This document shows, in pieces, positions 1 to 8,890 of a stretch of DNA of 64,000 nt (the stretch's first letter is position 1; every line of letters starts with the position of its first letter). The DNA is taken from assembly GCA_017550655.1 (NCBI GenBank), contig JAFZOK010000013.1, positions 1-64,000 of the forward strand, in the 5' to 3' direction. A program made the translations under genes and the position numbers. The DNA comes from Bacteroidales bacterium (GTDB taxonomy: Bacteria; Bacteroidota; Bacteroidia; Bacteroidales; UBA932). The notes beneath the pieces were generated by a model. The model searched no databases and had not been told where the DNA came from. It saw only the letters and a program-made list of their open reading frames with translations.

Positions 1-116
1 AAGAATCTGACGCTCTTTTTCCTTGTACTAATTGGAAAACCTTTTAAAGGTTTGCTGCTTGTCTTCAAAATGTCAATGAACTTGTTCCTTCCATAAAATT
101 TGGCCGAAACGGGCTG

Positions 117-147
117 CAAAGGTAAACACTTTTTTCATACCTCCAAA
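117..147 (-). promoter_or_regulatory. Promoter of Bacteroidetes type reading out of the window
   Basis: On the minus strand TTTG (144-147) lies 19 bases upstream of TACCTTTG (117-124), an excellent match to the Bacteroidetes -33/-7 consensus TTTG and TAnnTTTG. Transcription would start near 110 and run left out of the window. The first 110 bases show no convincing coding frame in that direction, so they are probably the untranslated leader of a gene that lies outside. Confidence 0.55.
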
Positions 148-190
148 TCTTTTTGCAAATATTTTTCAAAAAATTTTTGGCTTTTTATGC

Positions 191-226
191 AAATCGCCCC
201 TACAGGCATCTGCAGGGGCGATTTTT
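191..226. terminator. Intrinsic terminator hairpin
   Basis: A 15-base arm (191-205) pairs with 210-224 around a four-base loop, with a single A-C mismatch on the plus strand that becomes a G-U pair in the minus transcript. Five T follow on the plus strand. It lies just downstream of mscL on the minus strand and may also stop plus-strand transcription, so it is probably bidirectional. Confidence 0.65.
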
Positions 227-278
227 CTTTGAAAAAAATTTTGAAAAAATTTTCGTCAGAAGCGAAATACGGCCGATT

Positions 279-710
279 TTACTCTTTTTTCTCCTTCAGA
301 AGGTCTCTGATTTCGGTCAAAAGTTTCTCTTCTGCGGACGGTTCTGCCGGTGCTTCAGGTGCAGGCTCTTCTGCCTTCTTTCTCTTGAGCTTGTTGAGAC
401 CCTTGATTACCAGGAAGATAGTGAAGGTAATGATCAGGAAGGAGATAATGTAGTTGATAAACTGGCCATACTTGAACAGCACAGCCTCCTTAACAACTTC
501 TCCGTTTTCCACTACCGCTTCTTTAAGCGTTAAGGCCAGAGAAGCGAAATCCTTGCCACCTATCAGCACGCCTATACACGGCATAATCAGGTCATTTACA
601 AGGGAATTGACGATTGCGCCAAAAGCACCGCCGATAACAACGGCAACTGCCATATCAACAGCATTGCCCTTTACGGCGAATTCCTTGAATTCATTTAATA
701 ACTTACCCAT
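279..710 (-). CDS. mscL: Large-conductance mechanosensitive channel MscL
   Basis: 143 residues, a normal length for MscL, the homopentameric inner-membrane channel that opens under membrane tension and releases solutes on osmotic downshock. The N-terminal amphipathic helix ([16 protein letters not shown]) and the glycine/alanine-rich pore helix TM1 ([20 protein letters not shown]) are typical, followed by the periplasmic loop and TM2 near residues 80-105 ([20 protein letters not shown]). The C-terminal part is a charged Ala/Pro/Glu linker and a cytoplasmic helix ending LLKEKKE. The ATG at 710 begins the conserved MGK start. It is a single gene; the terminator at 191-226 follows it. Confidence 0.96.
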   Translation of the reverse strand: MGKLLNEFKEFAVKGNAVDMAVAVVIGGAFGAIVNSLVNDLIMPCIGVLIGGKDFASLALTLKEAVVENGEVVKEAVLFKYGQFINYIISFLIITFTIFLVIKGLNKLKRKKAEEPAPEAPAEPSAEEKLLTEIRDLLKEKKE

Positions 711-733
711 ACTATATTATATTATATGTGTTA

Positions 734-1567
734 TCAGTCCGCAAATACGGGAATTCTCATCATCATTGTCTCGAAATTCACCCCGTACATTTCATCTATG
801 ACTTTCTGGACTTTTTCCAAAGGACTGCGGAAAGCGTCTCTGAGCGTGAATGTTGGCTTGATTTCAACGATTACAAGTCCATTCTGTCCTTTATCTCCGA
901 CAAGTTTCTGCGCGTCTTCAGCATTGTAAACAATCACCTCTCCTATAGCCTCTTCCTTAAACTCGTTGAATGACCGGACAAAGGCCTTGCGGTTAAGGGA
1001 ATCAATTGCAAGGATAGGAGTTACGCGGTTGGCGTTGAAATACTTGTAGTTCCTGAAGGAAATATCGTCCGTGCCGTAGTTTTCCACGAGTTCAGAAGCT
1101 TTTGCGGCAAAGGCCGGACCGTTGTCCATATCGGCAAAAGAAAACTTTGTCACGAAAGCCTTGCGGGAAAGGTTATCCCCCTCCGGATATACCTGGCTGG
1201 AATTCAGATCCTCCCCGTCTTTAAGGGTTAAGGATATCAAGCCGTTCGGAAAAGATTTCTGAAGCTTCTTGGGAAGAGCGCGGCCCACCAGAAGATGGAT
1301 CCCCTGAATGTTGTCGGCCTTTATATCGCTGAAGAAAACTACTATGGAATCCCCTACCATATAGGTTGGCATCTTGACGCTGTCGCACTCCATAATGGCA
1401 CTGATAGCAACTACCCCTTCCAATCCTGGAGAGTTGTTGTCGTATTTAACGCAAAGCACTCTCAGCGAATCCTTTACGCCGCCTTCAAACTGAGCCCTCG
1501 CAATACTCGGCGAAAAAACCGCCGCCAGGAGTAAAAAGAACGCGAATATGTGTGTATTTCTATTCAT
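734..1567 (-). CDS. Secreted protein of unknown function with TonB-plug-like C-terminal motif
   Basis: 277 residues with a signal peptide (hydrophobic residues 8-23, cleavage probably after SIARAQ). I do not recognise the family as a whole. Near residues 209-240 the pattern E-V-I-V-Y-N-A-x-D-A...G-x-x-G-x-N-G-L-V-I-V-x-I-K resembles the end of a TonB-dependent receptor plug domain (I-x-V-L-x-x-A-x-A...G-x-x-G-x-N-G-V-I-x-I-x-T-K). No beta-barrel follows, so this is not a receptor. It may be a periplasmic or outer-membrane accessory protein. A TATATTTG element at 1574-1581 lies just upstream and suggests its own promoter. Confidence 0.75.
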   Translation of the reverse strand: MNRNTHIFAFFLLLAAVFSPSIARAQFEGGVKDSLRVLCVKYDNNSPGLEGVVAISAIMECDSVKMPTYMVGDSIVVFFSDIKADNIQGIHLLVGRALPKKLQKSFPNGLISLTLKDGEDLNSSQVYPEGDNLSRKAFVTKFSFADMDNGPAFAAKASELVENYGTDDISFRNYKYFNANRVTPILAIDSLNRKAFVRSFNEFKEEAIGEVIVYNAEDAQKLVGDKGQNGLVIVEIKPTFTLRDAFRSPLEKVQKVIDEMYGVNFETMMMRIPVFAD

Positions 1568-1652
1568 CAGTTACAAATATAACCATTTCCGGCCAAAGGG
1601 CTCAGCATTGCTGCATTTTTCGTAACTTCGTGCAAAATCAAAAACTAACCAG

Positions 1653-3623
1653 ATGGCTGAAAACAACACAAAGCAGAAGCCTGAATACAAACCGCTTCTG
1701 AAACCCGAAAAAACTTACAGGGAGGCAACCGCCTACAGTGTCACCATAGGATTGGTGATGACAATAATTTTCTCGGCAGCAGCCGCTTACCTCGGCCTTA
1801 AAGTGGGCCAGGTGTTTGAGGCGGCAATTCCTATCGCGATTATAGCAGTTGGACTTTCCACTGCGATGAAGAGGAAAAACGCGCTCGGAGAAAACGTGAT
1901 AATCCAGTCTATCGGAGCCTGCTCCGGAGGTATTGTGGCCGGAGCGATCTTCACCCTGCCGGCCCTGTATATTCTCCAGGAAAAATATCCTGAAATCCAG
2001 GTGGACTTCATAAAGGTATTCCTCTCCAGCCTGCTGGGAGGCGTGCTGGGAATCCTGTTCCTGATTCCTTTCCGCAAGTACTTTGTCAAGGAAAAGGACG
2101 GAGACTATCCATTCCCTGAAGCAACTGCCACCACCCAGGTGATAAAGAGCGGAGAGGGAGACAGCGGCGGAGCCAAACTCCTGCTTATCAGCGGACTGAT
2201 TGGAGGTATCTACGATTTCATAGTTGCGTCTTTCGGCTGGTGGAGCGAGACCATCTACACCACCGCCACCCATTGGGGAAGCGTGATTGCAGACAAGACC
2301 AAGCTGATGGTAAAATACAATGTCGGAGCAGCAGTTATGGGTCTGGGATTCATTATCGGACTCAAATACGCTTTCATAATCTGCTGCGGCTCAATGCTGG
2401 TATGGTTTGTCATCATTCCTCTTATGAGCTGGCTCTGCGGACCGGATACAGTTACCTTCCTTGGAACCACATTCGACGGGGTGGCCAATATGGGGCCTGA
2501 GATGATATTCAAGACCTACGCACGCCAGATAGGTATCGGCGGCATTGCTGTTGCGGGTATCATCGGCATCATCAAATCTTCCGGCGTTATCAAATCCGCC
2601 TTCGGCCTGGCTACCAAGAGTTTCTCCAAGAAGGGCGGAGCGCAGACAGAAGAAATCCGCACCCAGAGAGACCTCAGCATGAAGATCATCGCATGGGGAG
2701 TGATCCTGGCCCTTGCAGCAACTTTCATTTTCTTCTATTTCGGAGTTATTCCGGATGGTAACAAGCTTTTACTCGCGATAGTGGCTCTTCTTATTGTCGC
2801 GATAATAGCCTTCCTTTTCACCACGGTTGCCGCAAACGCAATCGCCATTGTGGGCAGCAACCCTGTGAGCGGAATGACGCTTATGACGCTGATTCTTGGC
2901 TCTGTGGTTCTGGTTGCATGCGGACTTAACGGAGTGCCTGGAATGGTGGCCTCGCTGATTATCGGTGGAGTTGTCTGCACGGCCCTTTCTGTTGCCGGAA
3001 GCTTTATCACTGACCTTAAGATCGGATACTGGATCGGCAACACTCCAAAGGTTCAGGAGAGCTGGAAGTTTATCGGAACTCTCGTTGCCGCCGCTACTGT
3101 GGGCGGAGTGATGATCGTGCTCAACAAGACCTACGGCTTTACCGGAGAGGAAGCCCTTGTAGCTCCTCAGGCAAACGCCATGGCCGCTGTCATCGAGCCA
3201 CTTATGAGCGGCCAGGGAGCACCTTGGCTGCTGTACGGAATTGGTGCAATAATCGCCCTGATCCTGAACTTCTGCAAGGTGCCGGCTTTGGCATTCGCAC
3301 TGGGTATGTTCATCCCGATAGACCTCAACCTTCCTCTTCTTGCCGGCGGCGCAATCGCCTGGTATGTAGGTTCAAGAAGCAAGGACAAGGCTCTTAACGA
3401 GGCAAGGGTGAACAAGGGAACCCTGCTCGCCTCCGGATTCATCGCTGGCGGAGCGCTTATGGGAGTTGTCTCCGCGATACTCAAGTTTGCAGGCAAGGAT
3501 TTCTTTGCAAAGGAATGGGCAGAGACCGGCAGCGCCCAGGCCGTAGCCATTGTGGCCTACCTGGCAGTTGCAGCTTTCCTGATTATCTCGTCGCTGAGAG
3601 CAAAAGCACCTAAGAAACAGTAA
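1653..3623 (+). CDS. OPT family oligopeptide transporter
   Basis: 656 residues with about 15 hydrophobic segments, the size and pattern of the bacterial OPT family, which imports small peptides or metal-chelates across the inner membrane using the proton gradient. After a hydrophilic N-terminus (residues 1-24) comes the conserved first segment with LGLKVGQVFEAAIPIAI, followed by a glycine-rich segment (SIGACSGGIVAGAIFTLPAL) and the loop with DYPFPEATATTQV, all typical of OPT proteins. It lies 12 bases upstream of a tripeptidase gene on the same strand, which fits peptide uptake followed by intracellular hydrolysis. The ATG at 1653 is preceded by an A-rich stretch, as is usual for Bacteroidetes starts. 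Confidence 0.93.
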   Translation: MAENNTKQKPEYKPLLKPEKTYREATAYSVTIGLVMTIIFSAAAAYLGLKVGQVFEAAIPIAIIAVGLSTAMKRKNALGENVIIQSIGACSGGIVAGAIFTLPALYILQEKYPEIQVDFIKVFLSSLLGGVLGILFLIPFRKYFVKEKDGDYPFPEATATTQVIKSGEGDSGGAKLLLISGLIGGIYDFIVASFGWWSETIYTTATHWGSVIADKTKLMVKYNVGAAVMGLGFIIGLKYAFIICCGSMLVWFVIIPLMSWLCGPDTVTFLGTTFDGVANMGPEMIFKTYARQIGIGGIAVAGIIGIIKSSGVIKSAFGLATKSFSKKGGAQTEEIRTQRDLSMKIIAWGVILALAATFIFFYFGVIPDGNKLLLAIVALLIVAIIAFLFTTVAANAIAIVGSNPVSGMTLMTLILGSVVLVACGLNGVPGMVASLIIGGVVCTALSVAGSFITDLKIGYWIGNTPKVQESWKFIGTLVAAATVGGVMIVLNKTYGFTGEEALVAPQANAMAAVIEPLMSGQGAPWLLYGIGAIIALILNFCKVPALAFALGMFIPIDLNLPLLAGGAIAWYVGSRSKDKALNEARVNKGTLLASGFIAGGALMGVVSAILKFAGKDFFAKEWAETGSAQAVAIVAYLAVAAFLIISSLRAKAPKKQ

Positions 3624-3635
3624 AATACATTATAT

Positions 3636-4868
3636 ATGGAAAAGGTACAAGACAAATTCCTGAGATATGTGGGCGTATGGACCACATCCGATCCTGAAAG
3701 CACTACGGCTCCTTCCACGGCACGGCAATTCGACCTTCTGAACCTGCTGGCCAAGGAGCTCAAAGAAATGGGCATTAAGGTAAAGGTTACAGCCAAGGGA
3801 GTGCTTATGGCAACCATCCCGTCAAACCTCCCTAAACCGAAGAAGGGAGAAAAGAAAGCCCCTGTAATCGGCTTCATAGCCCACGTGGACACGGCTCCGG
3901 ATGCTGAAGGAAAGGACATCAAGCCTCAGATAATCCCTAACTACAACGGAAAGGACATCATCCTCAACAAGGCAAAGAAAGTAAAGCTTTCAACCGCCCT
4001 GTTCCCTGAGCTCAAGGAGTTCAAGGGACAGACTCTGATCACAACTGACGGAACTACCCTCCTTGGAGCCGACGACAAGGCCGGTGTGGCAGAGATCATG
4101 TGCGCTGCAGAATATATGATGACTCATCCTGAGTTCAAGCACGGAACCATCAGGATCTCCTTCACTCCTGACGAGGAAATTGGACGCGGAGTGGAGAACT
4201 TCTCTGTCAAGGACTTTGGGGCGGACTTCGCCTACACTATGGACGGTGGCGCCGTGGGAGAACTGGAGTTCGAGAACTTCAACGCCGCATCCGCCAAGAT
4301 AGAAATCCAGGGCTGCAACATCCATCCTGGCTACGCCAAAGACAAGATGATAAACGCCATCATCGTGGCCAACGAGATCCTCGCCCTCCTTCCTCCGAAG
4401 GAAAGGCCGGAGCATACCTGCAAGTACCAGGGCTTCTACCACGTTGTGGGCTTCAACGGAACCGTGGAAAATGCATCGGTGAGCATAATCATCAGAGACC
4501 ACGACACCGCCAAGTTCAACGCCCGCAAGAGGCTCTTTACCACCATCCAGAACAAGATGGACCGCAAATACGGCAAGGGTGTGGTAAAGATCACCGTCAA
4601 AGACCAGTACTTCAACATGAGGAAAATCGTGGAGCCTAAGTACTATGTTGTCCAGAGAGCCATCGACGCAATGAAGAAAGCCGGCATCAAACCAAAGATC
4701 CAGCCTATCCGCGGCGGTACAGACGGCGCAATGCTTTCATTCCGCGGCCTTCCTTGCCCTAACATCTTTGCCGGCGGCCTCAACTTCCACGGCAAGCTGG
4801 AATACGTTTCCGTAGAAAGCATGGAAAAGGCCACTCAGGTAGTACTCAACATCGCTGAGGCAAGATAG
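3636..4868 (+). CDS. pepT: Peptidase T (tripeptide aminopeptidase)
   Basis: 410 residues, matching M20-family PepT, a cytoplasmic zinc enzyme that removes the N-terminal residue from tripeptides. The metal and catalytic motifs are visible: HVDTAPD near residue 88, GADDKAG near 148 (bridging Asp), and PDEEIGRG near 180 (catalytic Glu and Zn ligand); the later metal-site region carries the FNARKR and GGTDGAMLSFRG motifs of the family. It follows the OPT transporter by 12 bases and probably forms a two-gene operon for peptide import and use. A strong terminator follows at 4891-4919. Confidence 0.95.
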   Translation: MEKVQDKFLRYVGVWTTSDPESTTAPSTARQFDLLNLLAKELKEMGIKVKVTAKGVLMATIPSNLPKPKKGEKKAPVIGFIAHVDTAPDAEGKDIKPQIIPNYNGKDIILNKAKKVKLSTALFPELKEFKGQTLITTDGTTLLGADDKAGVAEIMCAAEYMMTHPEFKHGTIRISFTPDEEIGRGVENFSVKDFGADFAYTMDGGAVGELEFENFNAASAKIEIQGCNIHPGYAKDKMINAIIVANEILALLPPKERPEHTCKYQGFYHVVGFNGTVENASVSIIIRDHDTAKFNARKRLFTTIQNKMDRKYGKGVVKITVKDQYFNMRKIVEPKYYVVQRAIDAMKKAGIKPKIQPIRGGTDGAMLSFRGLPCPNIFAGGLNFHGKLEYVSVESMEKATQVVLNIAEAR

Positions 4869-4890
4869 TCACCGGCATGGTCAAAAAAGA

Positions 4891-4919
4891 AAAGGAGGCT
4901 GAATTTCAGCCTCCTTTTT
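4891..4919 (+). terminator. Intrinsic terminator after pepT
   Basis: A 13-base arm (4891-4903) is a perfect inverted match to 4905-4917 and runs directly into T residues. It closes the OPT-pepT transcription unit and, being symmetric with A residues on the other side, may also serve the converging minus-strand gene that ends at 4937. Confidence 0.85.
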
Positions 4920-4936
4920 CGTATGTTATTAAACTG

Positions 4937-6154
4937 TTACCTGTAGATTCCGACGGCGCGGAAGTACCAGCTGTTGGCGTTTGAGTACACGTACTCGAAG
5001 ATGGAATTTCCGACAACGTAGTATACTGATCCGTCGTATACGATCTCCCTGTAGTCGCTTGGCATGTCGTAGAGGATTGCTCCGTCCGGTGCGTTTACGA
5101 CCTGAAGCTCGTAGCTGTTGACCTGAACATAGAAGTTAGCATATGAATCTACGTAGTAGGTTCTGGTGTTGATGCCTGAATAATATTCGTAGTCAACTTC
5201 GTAGAGGTAAGGAGCGATGTCTGAGATCGGGATTCTGGTTCCTACCGGAGGTCTGTGCACGTTGTAGTAACCGTAAGCGTGCCAGTACCATACTCCACTC
5301 CAGAAATACATGCTCATACCGTTGATCCTGTACTTGTAATAGTGACGAGGACGGGTGAGGAAGCGCAGTCCGAGATCGAAATCGATGTGGATTGCAGCCG
5401 GACGGTGGATAATCCTGCCGTCGCGGAACGGGTTGTAACCCAGGTGACGGTTAGGGTTGGCTCTGTCGAACTTAGGTGCTGGAGGGAGCTTGGTTGCGGA
5501 GTTTCCGCCTCTATCAGCATAGTAGGTTGGACGAGGACCCTCGGTGCCAGGACGATGAGTTACGTTGCCGTTGTGTGGCTTGTTGTCCTTCTCAGGACGG
5601 GTCTCTGGACGGTTGTGGTTGTTGTTAGGCTTGTTGTCCGGGCGGTTGTTGACATTGCCGTTGTTTGGACGGTTGTCTGGACGGTTGGTTACGTTGCCGT
5701 TGTCTGGACGATTGTCCGGACGGTTGTTAACATTACCGTTGTTTGGCTTCCTGTCCTTGTTGTCAATACCGCTCTGGGTGCGGACATTGCCCATGTGGTC
5801 GTTATAGTTTCTGCCGGTATTCACGCCGGAGTTGTGGTTCCCACGGCTCTGAGTTGCGTTACGGTCGGAAGAAGACTTCTTGTTGTCCGTAGTGCGATTC
5901 TGAGGAGTGGAAGTTTTCCTGTCCTGCGAATTTACGGTTCTGCGGTCCTGAACAGAATTGTTATTGTTTGCCCTTGGCTGTGAAACCTGAGCCGCTTTCT
6001 GCCTGGTATCCGAAGAACGCTGGGTTGCAGTAGTATTGCCACCGGAGTTGTTTCTCCTGCTGGAAGACTGTGCTGATGCAACAGAGGTTGCAGTGATAGT
6101 CAGCACCGTTGCAAGGGTTGCAACTAAAGCAGTGTAAATGGTGTTGGTTTTCAT
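4937..6154 (-). CDS. Secreted Asn/Arg/Asp-rich repeat protein with aromatic C-terminal domain (DUF6515-like)
   Basis: 405 residues. A signal peptide (residues 1-29, ending SVASAQ) is followed by a low-complexity Ser/Asn/Arg/Gln linker to about residue 215, including near-tandem units of the form NGNVxNRPDNRP. The C-terminal 160 residues are rich in Tyr (HYYKYRINGMSMYFWSGVWY, then YELQVVNAPDGAILYDMPSD and DGSVYYVVGNSIFEYV), the pattern of DUF6515-type envelope proteins, whose function is unknown. The composition suggests a flexible tether carrying a compact domain in the periplasm or at the outer membrane. The start is supported by the signal peptide. It is transcribed alone, convergent with pepT. 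Confidence 0.82.
   Translation of the reverse strand: MKTNTIYTALVATLATVLTITATSVASAQSSSRRNNSGGNTTATQRSSDTRQKAAQVSQPRANNNNSVQDRRTVNSQDRKTSTPQNRTTDNKKSSSDRNATQSRGNHNSGVNTGRNYNDHMGNVRTQSGIDNKDRKPNNGNVNNRPDNRPDNGNVTNRPDNRPNNGNVNNRPDNKPNNNHNRPETRPEKDNKPHNGNVTHRPGTEGPRPTYYADRGGNSATKLPPAPKFDRANPNRHLGYNPFRDGRIIHRPAAIHIDFDLGLRFLTRPRHYYKYRINGMSMYFWSGVWYWHAYGYYNVHRPPVGTRIPISDIAPYLYEVDYEYYSGINTRTYYVDSYANFYVQVNSYELQVVNAPDGAILYDMPSDYREIVYDGSVYYVVGNSIFEYVYSNANSWYFRAVGIYR
5625..5745 (-). repeat. In-frame repeats encoding NGNVxNRPDNRP units
   Basis: Within the Asn-rich protein about four imperfect units of roughly 36-48 bases encode variants of N-G-N-V-(N/T)-N-R-P-D-N-(R/K)-P-(D/N)-N. The units are similar at the base level, so copy number is likely to vary between strains by slippage or recombination. 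Confidence 0.7.
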
Positions 6155-6221
6155 AGCTGTTTAGTTTAAGTGGTTAGTACTTTACACCTATACTATCAAA
6201 ATGCTTGCCAAAACCGAAAAA

Positions 6222-7478
6222 CTAGTCGTAGAGGTAGTATTTGCTGGATTTTTCCTTGAAAGGCTTCTCGTCTTTCTCAAAGAATTCCCTGATGCTTTCC
6301 CAGGTGTAGGTCTTGGAGAAAGTCTTGCGGATATAGTCAGATCCGCAAACGATATCGAACATCCGGAATCTTCCCTTGTCGCAGTTCTCGAAGGTCTTCT
6401 TGTCAGGATAGAGCTTTGCCAGTTCCTGCATCACGAGGAACTGGATCTCCACCAGGCGGGCCTTGGAATAATCGGTGATGAATACCTGGACTCCGCTGCA
6501 GTACTTGCCCTGCTTCTTGCCGAAATATGGAGTCTCGTAGATGGTGCGGAAACGGATTCCCGGAAGGTTGAGGGCATTCATCCTCTCGCAAAGTTTCTTA
6601 CCGTCTATCCATTCTGCCACAAAGAGCTGGAACGGAAGGGTATATCCCACGCCTTCAGAAATATATCCGAGTTCTCCCATAATTCCGCTTACCGGATAAT
6701 AGTATGCGTTAACTATCTGCGGTACCTGAGGAGACGGCAGAATCCAAGGAAGCCTGGTGTCTTCGTAGAGCATGTTTCTGTGCCATCCTTCCATCGGGAT
6801 AACCGTCAGCTTGCACTGTACCCCGTTCTTGAGCATCTTCTCCCCATTAAGCATACGGGCAAGCTCTCCAAGTGTAAGTCCGTAAACATAAGGTATCTTG
6901 AACTGGCTCACGAAGGAGTAGAAACCGTCTTCTACGAGGTTTCCCTCCACCCTTTCTCCGCCAAGAGGATTAGGCCGGTCCAGAACGATGAACTCCTTGC
7001 CGGCCTCGGCGCAGGCTTCCATCATAAGTCCCATAGAGCTTACGAACGTGTAGCTGCGGCAGCCGATATCCTGAATGTCAAACACAACCGCATCCACATT
7101 CTTCAGGAACTCCGGAGAAGGCTTGCGGTTCTTGCCGTAAACGGAAAAAACAGGAATGCCGGTAGCGGAATCCTTTGCGTCCTTAACCGTAGCGCCAGCG
7201 TAGATGTCTCCCCTGACTCCGTGCTCCGGAGCGTAGAGAGCCACCAGCTTGACATCCGGTGCGTTGTGCAGAATGTCAATCGTGGAATTCAGTTCGGAAT
7301 CCACTCCGGTAGGATTGGTCAAAAGACCTATCTTCTTGCCCTTCACGGCCTCAAAACCGCCATCGCGGAGTACCTCTATACCCGGCTTAACCTTCTGGTT
7401 TTTCCTGCACTTGTGCTCCTGGGCTATCACCGGCGATGCAATCAGAACTGCAAGCGCCCAAATCAATATCTTTTTCAT
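6222..7478 (-). CDS. namZ: Exo-beta-N-acetylmuramidase NamZ-like protein (DUF1343/YbbC, GH171)
   Basis: 418 residues with a signal peptide (hydrophobic residues 4-19, ending SPVIAQ), so it acts outside the inner membrane. The family motifs are clear: VKGKKIGLLTNPTGVD near 45-60, ALYAPEHGVRGD near 95-107, VFDIQDIGCRSYTFV near 132-146, and VLDRPNPLGG near 165-174. Enzymes of this family release terminal MurNAc from peptidoglycan fragments. It is the last gene of a minus-strand operon, 24 bases after an AmpG-like permease and downstream of a SpoIID-type protein, which supports a role in muropeptide recovery. The gene symbol follows the family; the activity of this copy is inferred. Confidence 0.9.
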   Translation of the reverse strand: MKKILIWALAVLIASPVIAQEHKCRKNQKVKPGIEVLRDGGFEAVKGKKIGLLTNPTGVDSELNSTIDILHNAPDVKLVALYAPEHGVRGDIYAGATVKDAKDSATGIPVFSVYGKNRKPSPEFLKNVDAVVFDIQDIGCRSYTFVSSMGLMMEACAEAGKEFIVLDRPNPLGGERVEGNLVEDGFYSFVSQFKIPYVYGLTLGELARMLNGEKMLKNGVQCKLTVIPMEGWHRNMLYEDTRLPWILPSPQVPQIVNAYYYPVSGIMGELGYISEGVGYTLPFQLFVAEWIDGKKLCERMNALNLPGIRFRTIYETPYFGKKQGKYCSGVQVFITDYSKARLVEIQFLVMQELAKLYPDKKTFENCDKGRFRMFDIVCGSDYIRKTFSKTYTWESIREFFEKDEKPFKEKSSKYYLYD

Positions 7479-7502
7479 GTCTCTATTTGTTTTTCTCCGC
7501 GA

Positions 7503-8879
7503 TTATTTCTTTCCGTAGGAAGCGTCAACTTTTCTCTTAGCCAGGAAGGTTACCAGCATCGTGGCAACACCGCAGGCAACAACAATCCAGAAGAATGTCT
7601 TGTATCCGACAGCCATCTGCAGGTCTCCTGCAAAGAATCCCGGAACCATCATGCTGGCTGCCATGAAGGCAGTGCAGATTGCATAGTGGGATGTCTTGAA
7701 GCTTCCCTCGCTAAGGTACATCATAAACAGCATGTAGGCCGTGAATCCGAATCCGTAGCCGAACTGCTCGATTGCTATCGCGATAATGATTGCAATCATA
7801 TTAGTCGGCTGGAAAATAGCCAGATAGCAGAAGGTAAGGCAAGGCAGGATCATACATGCGGCCATAGGCCAGAGAGCCTTCTTCAGACCAACCCTCGATG
7901 CATAGATTCCACCGAGAATTCCTCCCGCAAGAAGCGCTATCACGCCAACTGTTCCGTAAGCCACTCCAATGCTCTCGGTAGGAAGCTGAAGTCCTCCTCC
8001 AATGAAAGATCCGTCAACAAGATTCTCTGCACGGGCGTCTTTCAGGAAAGGCATGATCATCTTTATGAGGAAAGCTTCAGGAAGCCTGTACAGCAGCATG
8101 AACGCAATACCCAGCCAAACCAGAGGTTTCTTGAAGAAAGTTGCAAAAGACTGTCCGAAGTCAGACCAGATTCCTTTCTTCTTTCCGTTCTCGTCATACT
8201 GGATATTCGGCTTGTCGTTTTTAGAACGAGGAACCGCAAATGTATGGTACAGAGTCACAATGCCGAATATCACGGCAGTGATTACCATCGTCCAGAACCA
8301 TGCCCTAGGAATGTCTCCCTTCTTTTCCAGAAGTCCGGCAATGAATACCAGGACACCCTGTCCGAATACTGAAGAAATCCTGTAGAAGGTGCTCCTGATT
8401 CCCACAAACGCGCTCTGCTGGTTTTGCGGAAGGGCCAGCATATAGAAACCGTCTGCAGCGATATCGTGGGTTGCGGAAGCGAAGGCCGTTACAAGGAAGA
8501 TTATCAATGTGGTGTAGAACAAGCTTATGCTGGTGGATTTAGCGGCGATTGTAGCGGCATCCGGCCTTGGCAATGTCACCGCCAGGAGAATGAACGCTGC
8601 ACTCATCAGAATCTGCATAAACAATATCCACCATCTCTTTGTCTTTACTATGTCCACAAACGGGCCCCAGGCAAACTTGAGCAGCCACGGCAGATACAGA
8701 AGGCTGGTAAACCTTGCGTTCTGGTCGTTTGGAACTCCCAGGTTGGTGAACATCAGGACTGAAATCGTGTTCACGATGAAGTAAGGAATTCCCTCAGCGA
8801 AATAAAGGGTCGGAACCCAGAGCCAAGGATTCCTCTTTGTCTCTTTCTGAGGGATCGAAGGATTGTTCAACTTGTCCAT
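7503..8879 (-). CDS. MFS permease, AmpG/muropeptide type
   Basis: 458 residues with about 12 membrane helices. The N-terminal part (LWVPTLYFAEGIPYFIVNT, then LLYLPWLLKFAWGPFVDIVK) matches the AmpG branch of the major facilitator family, which carries anhydromuropeptides or MurNAc-containing sugars into the cytoplasm. A second landmark is the segment with ATHDIAADGFYML in helix 4-5. It lies between the NamZ gene (24 bases downstream) and the DUF4922-SpoIID gene (11 bases upstream), all on the minus strand. The substrate is inferred from this context: a product of the neighbouring muramidase is most likely. Confidence 0.88.
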   Translation of the reverse strand: MDKLNNPSIPQKETKRNPWLWVPTLYFAEGIPYFIVNTISVLMFTNLGVPNDQNARFTSLLYLPWLLKFAWGPFVDIVKTKRWWILFMQILMSAAFILLAVTLPRPDAATIAAKSTSISLFYTTLIIFLVTAFASATHDIAADGFYMLALPQNQQSAFVGIRSTFYRISSVFGQGVLVFIAGLLEKKGDIPRAWFWTMVITAVIFGIVTLYHTFAVPRSKNDKPNIQYDENGKKKGIWSDFGQSFATFFKKPLVWLGIAFMLLYRLPEAFLIKMIMPFLKDARAENLVDGSFIGGGLQLPTESIGVAYGTVGVIALLAGGILGGIYASRVGLKKALWPMAACMILPCLTFCYLAIFQPTNMIAIIIAIAIEQFGYGFGFTAYMLFMMYLSEGSFKTSHYAICTAFMAASMMVPGFFAGDLQMAVGYKTFFWIVVACGVATMLVTFLAKRKVDASYGKK

Positions 8880-8890
8880 AATATCTGATT

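Noticed and set aside
5255-5983. Val-rich plus-strand frame opposite the Asn/Arg-rich protein
   Set aside because: Low-complexity shadow of the Asn repeats read on the other strand; no signal peptide or homology.
6201-8372. Long plus-strand open frame (723 codons) opposite the NamZ and permease genes
   Set aside because: It lies antisense to two clearly homologous genes, has no signal or motif, and its His/Arg/Ser-rich composition is that of a shadow frame.
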